Part shown: positions 56,479-64,000 of the stretch, piece after piece
Layout of the letters: each line of letters begins with the position of its first letter
Numbering within the stretch: position 1 is the first letter of the stretch
From: Oopsacas minuta
Lineage: Eukaryota > Porifera > Hexactinellida > Lyssacinosida > Leucopsacidae
Length of the DNA stretch: 64,000 nt
Direction: 5' to 3'
Assembly: GCA_024704765.1 (NCBI GenBank)
Contig: JAKMXF010000111.1
Coordinates: 1,318,619-1,382,618, forward strand
Position numbers and translations under genes: made by a program
The notes under the pieces: model-generated
Databases searched by the model: none
The model's input: only the letters and a program-made list of their open reading frames with translations
Told to the model about the DNA's origin: nothing

Positions 56479-59400
56479 CTAGTAACGCACCCCAGGAGGA
56501 AGTGGGTGAGGAACAGGCTGCTTGTTCTGCATTATTTGTCTAACTTCTTTAGATGCCTCACTGATGGAGGCAGTGGTTACTGACACTGTGTCTGGAGATA
56601 CCCTTGCTCTGGAAACAGTCAGAGCATCAGGCTGAGCCTGTGGCATAAAGAGGGTTCCACTGAATGGAGAGTCAAAATTGGTGGGAAAGAGAGGGGCAGG
56701 TGGAGCCATTGAAGATTTAGGGCCTGTCGTGTTCATGATATCTACGTAACGAGAACGGGTATTGAAACTCATGATACCCTGCGGTTCGGTAGGAGGGAGG
56801 GTCCCGGGAATGCTGAGAGGTGCTAGGTCAATGTCTTTGGGTGGGGAAATAGGAGCAGCTGATTCTTGTTCCCCTCCAATCTTATCTATCCACATACCTT
56901 TGTCGTAGTCGTAGAAGAACCGATCTGACTTAGTTGGCAGTCTCATCTGATTTTTGTTAAGAGATTTGGATCGAAACCTCCCTACAATATTCCCTACCCA
57001 TGAGCTGCCCCCTGTCTGACCTCCGTTATCAGCACTACCTGTAAAGGGGCGGTTTATCGAGTCAGATGGACTCTGAGGGGTGCTAATGATACCAGGAGGT
57101 AGAGGACTGGAATCAAGAGAGGGGATATCAAAGTCTACTTCTTCATCTGTGTTATGTCCCCCTCCTCCCATCAAGCTCTCATCTCCAGCAGACTTGTAAC
57201 TCTCAGTAGTAGCTTCATCATCCTCAACAACTCCAAATCCCTCTCTAAACATACTAGCCTCTGGTGTAGAGAATGCTACAGCATCAGGTAACACATTAAC
57301 CTGAGACTGTGTAGCCTGAGGATGAGCATATGCTGGTCCTGAGACAGGATTCACTCCGAATTGGCGGTTAGGTATAATGCTCAGCTGTTTGCTGTCTGGG
57401 TATGGAGACATGAGAGATGGGGTGGGTGTGAGGAGCGGGATGGAAGGTGTGGGTACATATATACCACCTCCCTGCTGTTGCTCTATGTAGGAAGATATCA
57501 TAGATATCCATCTCGGGTAATGAGGAGGATCGTGTAGAGGGGTAGAGGGTAGTTGTATAAGAGACCCGTGTAGCAGATCGGATAGAGAGAGCAGGTGTGA
57601 GAGGAATCCTATTGAATAGGAGTATGGCTGTTTCTGAACAGAAGCAAATATAGCCTCACAATAAGAGAAAGCCTTTTGCAGGAGTCCAGCCTCTGCGTAG
57701 AGGACAGCTATTCGGTATTTAAAGGGCTGAAAGCCTTGTAGAGAGAATTCTGAGTTGGAGAGGGAGCGAGCATATTCGTACACTTCTGTCTTGTGCAGCT
57801 CTTCAGGACCTACACACCTGGAGCCGAGATGGAAACCAGATCCCTCTACTCCCAGCAGAGAGTACTTGCTCTCTTTATCTCCCCACCCACCCAGGGGGTA
57901 TCCTTGTAACAGTCTTACAAGATGTGCTGCATTGGTGTGCGAGCACTCAGCAAGATTGTCAGCTAGAGAGGAGATAGATGTTTCAGAGGCTGGTAGATTC
58001 CTGTGAGATATCAGCATGGCTAGATGTTGCTTCCAGTTGTGGCCTTCTCTCAGATAGAAGGCGTGTACTCCGTGTGGACGCTTCCCCACCACAGCACTGT
58101 AGTAACACTGCAGAGGGTCAGAAGCATGCAGAGAGTATGTGAACCTATCCTGTACAGAAGCTCTGGTATGTTCGTCTAAAGTCTGAGCTAACAACAGTGC
58201 ATGTGTCCATAGCTTCTGCTCAGTACAGAATTCTACTGCTTCTTTGATCCGTCTCTGTAGTACCAGCTGTCTTAACTTCTCTCCCACCTCTCTGCTCTCC
58301 AGCTGATTCTGTCCTTCTATCTGTCGTGTGTTGAAGGAACCTCCCTGAGTCAGCAGCTCTACCACATCTGACGTCACTAGCACTCCATTCTGAGCACACA
58401 GTCGTGACAAATACTCCCACATGAGGGCATTGTCTGTGTCGCCTATCGTCTGGGAAGCAGTCACGTGTTCCTTGGTGAAGCGTACTACTTCTGACTTTAC
58501 GGAGAGCGAGTTTAGAGGACCTGGGAAGGAATCGTGCTTTGCTAAGAGAGGCAACTGACACACTTCATGTAGCTTGCGTATCTTAACTCCGCTGACAGAG
58601 TTGTATGGAGTGAGTAGCAGAGCTCCGTTACTGCTGAATGTAGCCTTGACGTGAGGATAGTCGAATAGAAGAGGTGTGTTACGCTGTGTTTCTAGGTCAG
58701 GCACTGGTGTAGAGCTCTGATTAACGTACCCAAACGAGATATGTTGAGCAGATAGCTTTTCCAACAAGAAAGAAGATTCTAGAGGATGCTGTGGTTCTTG
58801 CTGTAATTGTTCTTGATGCTGTTCTTCAGCTCCAGCGCTATAGATAGATCCTATCTCAGTAGTATCATCAGCTAGACTCGGAGCATAACTACCCATTCTA
58901 CTACCTGGATGACTCATGTATGGGTACATATGTGGATTCATTGGATAGTAAGGAAATGGGTAAGGAGGGTAACCAGGAGGTACTATCTGTTGGTCCTCCC
59001 CAGCTTCCCCATTAGGAACATAAGGGGGATAGAACATGTACGGATACTGGTATTGATAAGGGTTGTAGTAAGGGAAGTATCCCTGAGGAGGGTAACCAAC
59101 TGTAGGGTCTTCTTCCTTCGGGGCGGGACCAGGAGCAGGCCATCTTTGCATAGGAGGGTAGCCGTAAGGAGGATAAGGGTACTCTGGATTAGCTGGCATG
59201 GTGAGGTTAGGATCAGTGTATGGTTTGGGAGGTTGAGGTAGGTATCTGTGGGTATGTGTGTCTGGTACTGGAGGCAGCTCCCTGTGCCTCTGCTCAGAGG
59301 TGTAGACTGCTGCATCAGGTAGTGTGTTGGTAACAGGAGGAGGGGATGTCTTAGGAGGGTCAGAGGTAGAGACAGGAAGATCTGTTGTTATTTGAGGAGG

Positions 59401-61029
59401 TTTGGGAACAGCAGAGAACGGCCTGCTAGCTCGGCTGCGTCTGGCTGGTTCAGATGTCCTAGAACTAGGTCTAGACACATGTTGTGGAGCTAGAGATGTG
59501 TAGGAAGAGGTACGAGTTACATGGTGAGTACCTCCACTAGAATTCTGTCTATCCTGATCACTACCAGTACCTGTATCACCCGTGTCAGGAATATTAGATA
59601 CGTGACGCTTAGAACTGCTCTTGATCTTCTTGCGCTGCTTGGAGGGAGGAGCAGGTGTGAATCTTGGCTCCAGAGCAGATCTACATCGAGGCAGGCCATC
59701 GTCTGACGCACCTATACTCAGCTCTGATCTAGATACTCTACCGTTAGAATACATCTGTTGTACTTCTAAGTCATTCCTGTCCATTACTGGGAGAGGAGCT
59801 GGCATGTTCTTGGAAGGAGGGTTAAGTGGGTGGAACATGGAGCTAGAAGGAGCAGGTTTTACAAAAGCAGAGTTAGATGGTGTAGGGAACCTCTTCATAG
59901 TCATATTGTATTTCTGCTCCGTTAGCAGTGTATTTAGTTGTGGACTGATATCTCTTTGCTGCTGGTTAGCACGTGTTGAAAGAGGGTTAGATTGGGTGTG
60001 TAGAAGTGAGTAATGTTGTTGAGTAGATGTAACAACTGGTGGTAGATTGGAATGTTCTAGCGCGTATGTGTTAGCTTTTGTGCTAGCATTATAAGATTCA
60101 ATTTCTAATTGTGAGTTAGTAGGTATTATAACCTGACTACCGTGTGTGCTCGTGGAATGTTGCTGAACTTCAGACGGATAATGTGGTGTATAGTTTTGTT
60201 CATGTGTGTTGTAGTTATGTTGATATGAACTTTGTTTATCTCTTGTCAGGTTTGAGTTATGTGTGTGTTGGAGAGAAGGATCAGCTGATCTATTCTCCAC
60301 AGCTTCTCCGCCAGAGTATGCTGGCTCATTACAAATTGTTTCGTGGGAGTGGGATAGATCTACTTGTCCTATGTGGGAGGGTGGGAGTCTTGTTCCAGTA
60401 TCAGGAGAGAGGGTGGGGATAGAGGCGGGGAGTAGTCCAGGCGTCTTAATTCCAGAAGAACTTGAGCTATTAGGAGTATTCGAAGATGATGTATTTCCAG
60501 CTAATTTTATCCCTGTTACTCTCTCCTTCAACTCTTCACTCTTGAAGGAGTAATCAAGGTTAATTAGATCTGTAGCTGTATCAGAGAGTATAGAGGTTTC
60601 TTGCTCTCGCTTAGCTTCCAGCAAATATTCCTGTTCAATCGGGTCACACCCCTCTAGTTCCACCCCGGTGTTATGTCCGTCGGAGACAGGAGGAAGGTAA
60701 TCTCCATTCTGGGATTTAGACTCATTGGGTGGATAGGAGGTCCAGGGATGTGTGATAGGAGGCAATCTAGCAGGGTGTGCATGGGGGGGTAAGAACGGTA
60801 GAGAATTCGTTGGGGGGATTTTTGGAGGATCCAGTAACTTGACTCTAGTTACAGGGATAGATGAAGTTGAATGGGAGGGAGGAATATTTGGGTTATCAGA
60901 ATCGCTGAAGAGGAATGAGGCAGATTGTAAGGCATCTGCTCCACCACTATCGTTTGCTGTAAAGCTGTTAGCAATTGAGTTATCAAAATCACTATTGAAG
61001 AAGTTTACTTCATTATCTTGGCTATTCAT
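56479..61029 (-). CDS. SEC16-like ER exit site scaffold, single exon of 1516 codons
   Basis: The N-terminal half (1-590) is low-complexity, Ser/Thr/Pro-rich. A Pro/Tyr/Gly-rich stretch follows (about 600-720, repeats like YPPYGYPP and YPYMFYPPY). The conserved central part begins near 800 (LTPYNSVSGVKIRKLHEVC), with LMWEYLSRLCAQNGVLV. An alpha-solenoid of the ACE1 type follows at about 910-1170 (LRQLVLQRRIKEAVEFC, LWTHALLLAQTL, DPLQCYYSAVVGKRP, HRNLPASE, AECSHTNAAHLVRLLQG). The C-terminal region (1250-1516) includes a WVGNIVGRFR-like amphipathic segment and MWIDK. SEC16 organises COPII vesicle budding at ER exit sites and binds SEC13 through the central domain. A 4.5-kb intronless frame is unusual, since animal SEC16 genes are normally split. 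Confidence 0.9.
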   Translation of the reverse strand: MNSQDNEVNFFNSDFDNSIANSFTANDSGGADALQSASFLFSDSDNPNIPPSHSTSSIPVTRVKLLDPPKIPPTNSLPFLPPHAHPARLPPITHPWTSYPPNESKSQNGDYLPPVSDGHNTGVELEGCDPIEQEYLLEAKREQETSILSDTATDLINLDYSFKSEELKERVTGIKLAGNTSSSNTPNSSSSSGIKTPGLLPASIPTLSPDTGTRLPPSHIGQVDLSHSHETICNEPAYSGGEAVENRSADPSLQHTHNSNLTRDKQSSYQHNYNTHEQNYTPHYPSEVQQHSTSTHGSQVIIPTNSQLEIESYNASTKANTYALEHSNLPPVVTSTQQHYSLLHTQSNPLSTRANQQQRDISPQLNTLLTEQKYNMTMKRFPTPSNSAFVKPAPSSSMFHPLNPPSKNMPAPLPVMDRNDLEVQQMYSNGRVSRSELSIGASDDGLPRCRSALEPRFTPAPPSKQRKKIKSSSKRHVSNIPDTGDTGTGSDQDRQNSSGGTHHVTRTSSYTSLAPQHVSRPSSRTSEPARRSRASRPFSAVPKPPQITTDLPVSTSDPPKTSPPPVTNTLPDAAVYTSEQRHRELPPVPDTHTHRYLPQPPKPYTDPNLTMPANPEYPYPPYGYPPMQRWPAPGPAPKEEDPTVGYPPQGYFPYYNPYQYQYPYMFYPPYVPNGEAGEDQQIVPPGYPPYPFPYYPMNPHMYPYMSHPGSRMGSYAPSLADDTTEIGSIYSAGAEEQHQEQLQQEPQHPLESSFLLEKLSAQHISFGYVNQSSTPVPDLETQRNTPLLFDYPHVKATFSSNGALLLTPYNSVSGVKIRKLHEVCQLPLLAKHDSFPGPLNSLSVKSEVVRFTKEHVTASQTIGDTDNALMWEYLSRLCAQNGVLVTSDVVELLTQGGSFNTRQIEGQNQLESREVGEKLRQLVLQRRIKEAVEFCTEQKLWTHALLLAQTLDEHTRASVQDRFTYSLHASDPLQCYYSAVVGKRPHGVHAFYLREGHNWKQHLAMLISHRNLPASETSISSLADNLAECSHTNAAHLVRLLQGYPLGGWGDKESKYSLLGVEGSGFHLGSRCVGPEELHKTEVYEYARSLSNSEFSLQGFQPFKYRIAVLYAEAGLLQKAFSYCEAIFASVQKQPYSYSIGFLSHLLSLSDLLHGSLIQLPSTPLHDPPHYPRWISMISSYIEQQQGGGIYVPTPSIPLLTPTPSLMSPYPDSKQLSIIPNRQFGVNPVSGPAYAHPQATQSQVNVLPDAVAFSTPEASMFREGFGVVEDDEATTESYKSAGDESLMGGGGHNTDEEVDFDIPSLDSSPLPPGIISTPQSPSDSINRPFTGSADNGGQTGGSSWVGNIVGRFRSKSLNKNQMRLPTKSDRFFYDYDKGMWIDKIGGEQESAAPISPPKDIDLAPLSIPGTLPPTEPQGIMSFNTRSRYVDIMNTTGPKSSMAPPAPLFPTNFDSPFSGTLFMPQAQPDALTVSRARVSPDTVSVTTASISEASKEVRQIMQNKQPVPHPLPPGVRY

Positions 61030-61905
61030 CCTTCTGAATTCTGATACATTATCTAGTTACTGTCCAATGTAAGCAGATTATATAAAGTCTACCAACGATA
61101 GTATTATGATGCTATAACCACTATATATCAATACTGATACGGATTACCAATTTTATGTAAGGACATGGAAGTTACGTAACGCGTATGTTAACTTAATGGA
61201 TTGTACAGAATACTGCGCTTAATCAGGTCACTTAATAGAGCACTAGTTAATCAGGTCACTTGACTAGGAACAAAACTATAAGAATAGCGTAAATTATCTT
61301 CATTTACCTTGGTTAATCGGGTCAACAACTTTATTTCGATGGCTAAAATGGCCTCCTGGTCCCTAAGTGACCCTTAAGCGCGAGCCTACTATTCAAGAAA
61401 ACCAGAATTTTATTACTATATACGTAGTACTATTAGGCCAGATGGTAATTAGACACGACTGACAAATGCTAATTACTTGCATAATCTCAGATGTTATGGA
61501 CATCTGGATATATAGAAGTATATGTATAGTGTAGATGACTGATACTGTCGACGAGATTCTTACGAAGCAATTTAGATATTGGAGGAATGGTCATTTCTCG
61601 AATTATGGAAATTCGCAATTTCTAGCTCTTGGCGTATACTTAGGCTCTAATATCTCGTCAGCAGAATTGGGCTTCAAAATAACATCATGCATGAAGAATG
61701 AGAATTATTCTCAATTTTATAATGATAAAATATCTACTGAAGGGAAAAATACATCGCTAATTCAGGGGTAAAATCAAACTGTGACTGTATGTTAATTTAA
61801 ATGGAATAGGTTATGCCTACAAAATACAACTAAGTGAAATTCTGCAAAGTACTCGTGTCCAAATTTAACTGAATAGAAATACCTATCGAAGTGATGTAGT
61901 TAGAA
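61030..61905. other. Spacer with a degraded inverted-repeat element
   Basis: About 0.9 kb. It contains gcgcttaatcaggtcactta and taatcaggtcacttgac near 61216-61262 and gtgacccttaagcgcgag near 61366, suggesting a decayed terminal-inverted-repeat element. No gene is seen. Confidence 0.5.
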
Positions 61906-64000
61906 TTAAAATAGTCCGAATATTTCTCCAGTCTCTGAGTCCAGATCTATATCAATGAAAGCTGGCCTCGTAGGCAATCCTGGCATTGTCATGATAGGCC
62001 CTAACAGAGGAAACAGGAATCCTGCTCCAGCACTGGGACGGATATCCCTGATAGGAACAACAAACCCACAAGGTGCTCCTTTGAGAGAAGGATCGTGTGA
62101 GAGAGATAAATGAGTTTTAGCCATACAGACAGGTAGTTTATCCATTCCGTCTCTAGTCAGTCCATCAATAATAGATTGTACTTCCGGTGATACCTCTATG
62201 TCAGCAGCTCCGTATATCTTAGTAGCTATCATCCTTATCTTATCCTTAATACTCATTTCTAACGGGTATAAGAATTTAAAGCTACGAGGTTGCTGTACTG
62301 CTTGCATGACTGCCTCTGCTAGGTCTTTCCCTCCCTTGCTGCCCTCTGCCCAGTGGTTAGACACAACAGCTGTGAATGCTCCAGCCTTTATAGCCTGATC
62401 ACGCGCTATTTCTAGTTCTGCATCTGTATCTGTTGAAAATCGGTTAATACATACTACCACAGGTATTCCAAAAAGTTTAGCATTCTCAATCTGTTTACAC
62501 AGGTTAGAGCAGCCAGTTTCTACTAGAGGTAGATTCTCTTCTTTGTACACGGAATCTAGAGGTTTCCCTGATATCACGGCAGGACCTCCTCCATGCATTT
62601 TTAGTGCACGTACAGACGCTACCATTACCACACAGTCAGGTGACAAACCGCTGTATCGACACTTTATATCACAGAACTTCTCCATACCTATGTCTGCCCC
62701 GAATCCCGCCTCAGTAACCACGAACCCCTGCTCCCCCACCAGCTTCAATGCTATCAGGTCAGCCAGCACCGATGAGTTACCGTGAGCAATGTTAGCAAAA
62801 GGACCACAATGCACCAATACTGGTGTTCCCTCCATAGTCTGCATGAGGTTAGGATTGAGAGCATCCTTGAGCAAGACTGCCATAGCTCCTCTCATTCCTA
62901 TATCATCAGCTGTTACAGGCTGTCCTGCAGTACTGTATGCTACTACCATACGACCCAGTTTGTCCTTAAGGTCTGACAAGTTCTTAGACAGACTTAATAC
63001 AGCCATTATCTCGCTAGCTACACTGATATCCATCTGTGTTTGTCTTGTGTGTCCTTTCTCCGTGGGACTCTCTCCCACAGTCATTTGTCTCAAGAACCTA
63101 TCACTAATGTCAACTACTCGGTGCCATATTATTCTATCCTTGTCAATATCTAATCTACTGAACTTCCTCTTCTCTTCAGGAGTTAGCAGGAGAGGATCTC
63201 TCTCCTCTATTCCCAGTCTAACCAGCCGTCTCACTTGTGAATCACTGAACCGTTTGGCATTCTGTTTGTCAGTAGTCAGACGCTCAAACAGAGCTTCATC
63301 ACTCTGAGTAGACTCGTGGAAGTACCTGACATCAACAGCTGCTGCTAACAGATTATTGGCAGCTGTCACAGCATGTATGTCACCTGTCAGATGGAGATTG
63401 AATGTCTCCATGGGTATTACTTGAGAGTATCCTCCTCCAGCTGCCCCGCCCTTTATCCCAAATGTAGGCCCTTGAGAAGGTTGTCTGATACAAGCTATGC
63501 AGTTCCTACGCATCCCTGCTCCCAGCGCTTGACTGAGTCCTATTGTAGTAGTACTCTTACCCTCTCCCAGAGGAGTAGGGGTGATAGCTGTTATCAGTAC
63601 ATAGGATCCTGTAGGAGAATACAGCGTAAGATTAACATACATTATAATCGCGAGGAATTGAAATGGAGTACTCATTTAGCATTCTTGAATTGTGCATATA
63701 TTAGTATGAATATTCGTATAAGTAGGTAAGGTAGTATGTACAATTACATACTGCATACAAAGAATATAACATTCTAGTATGAATCTATTCACCAATTCCA
63801 CTAACGTGCTCCTGTAGTGTGCATTATAATTTATGCCTATTTCTACTACACCCAGGAGACGATTATTCAATGATACTACCCTTAGATATAACTCCTGTAA
63901 TTTGTTATCTCACTAGATACACTACAGTTACTGTAGATTGAGTTACGTAATTACACAATTTACCGTTGGGTCGTTCCTTGATCCTGTCCAGTACCGAGAG
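61906..64000 (-). CDS. C1-tetrahydrofolate synthase, formate-THF ligase domain (two exons in window, 5' part off the edge)
   Basis: The last exon (63608-61906) encodes about 567 residues of formate-tetrahydrofolate ligase. It has P-loop [77 protein letters not shown] and a final [17 protein letters not shown] preceding exon (64000-63964) is cut by the window edge and reads [12 protein letters not shown]. It splices in phase 1 to GSYVLIT, matching the linker just before the ligase domain of animal MTHFD1/MTHFD1L. The enzyme makes 10-formyl-THF from formate and ATP for purine synthesis, in cytosol or mitochondria. Which isoform it is depends on the N-terminal dehydrogenase part, outside this window. 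The intron (63609-63963) shows no further gene. Confidence 0.95.

Noticed and set aside
58909-60553. Several 60-130 codon plus-strand frames across SEC16
   Set aside because: Shadows of the low-complexity SEC16 coding strand.
61535-61771. 78-codon plus-strand frame
   Set aside because: No recognisable content or splice partners.

Overview
This window is animal nuclear DNA. It is AT-rich and gene-dense, and it holds spliced genes for families that are metazoan or metazoan-typical: a GRB2-type SH3-SH2-SH3 adaptor, a penta-EF-hand calpain, a claudin-like four-pass protein, a coiled-coil NHL protein, a VRK kinase, SEC16 and a CYP4-clan P450 cluster. Introns are few and often short, many large genes are single exons, and small inverted-repeat elements are dense. 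A sponge or another early-branching animal is my best guess, but that is inference. No bacterial operon, CRISPR array, rRNA or convincing tRNA was seen.

Layout. 1-1.4 kb: first recognised exon of a leukotriene-A4-hydrolase-like aminopeptidase (-). 2.1-7.1 kb: four-exon AKR7-type aldehyde reductase (-) with an intact, intronless GRB2 gene inside its last intron on the same strand. 7.9-8.8 kb: divergent PP1-like phosphatase (-). 10.2-11.0 kb: divergent pyrroline-5-carboxylate reductase-like protein (-). 11.2-15.0 kb: eight-exon calpain (-) with its catalytic triad intact. 16.3-18.1 kb: carnitine O-acetyltransferase (-) ending in SRL. 20.5-21.6 kb: NHL gene broken by a frameshift. 23.2-24.0 kb: decayed sugar-transporter pseudogene. 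25.5-27.1 kb: MATE transporter with one in-frame TAG. 27-30 kb: repeat-rich spacer. 30.2-34.9 kb: YjbQ-family protein, claudin-like protein and MIC60 (all +).

35.0-55.6 kb is the most unusual region. A VRK kinase gene (+) can be followed exon by exon with matching splice phases from 35.0 to 38.5 kb. It resumes in phase at 51.8 kb. The roughly 13.3-kb intron between holds four intronless CYP4-clan P450 genes in alternating orientation (- + - +), around an imperfect palindrome. The P450 copies share an almost invariant catalytic core but differ in blocks at the B-C loop, the segment after the K-helix and the C-terminal strand, where P450 substrate-recognition sites lie. One copy has lost its start and promoter. 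A NAP1-like histone chaperone gene (-) lies just downstream, inside another VRK intron if the basic tail exons at 54.7-55.6 kb belong to VRK.

56.5-61.0 kb: SEC16 as one 1516-codon exon (-). 61.9-64.0 kb: formate-tetrahydrofolate ligase domain of a C1-THF synthase (-) running off the right edge.

The genes are mostly unrelated housekeeping functions (mitochondrial cristae, one-carbon metabolism, ER export, proline and acyl-carnitine metabolism). The common architectural theme is genes nested in introns of other genes, several of them intronless. Several families of short inverted-repeat elements, two or more related to hAT or Tc1/mariner-like transposons, fill introns and spacers.
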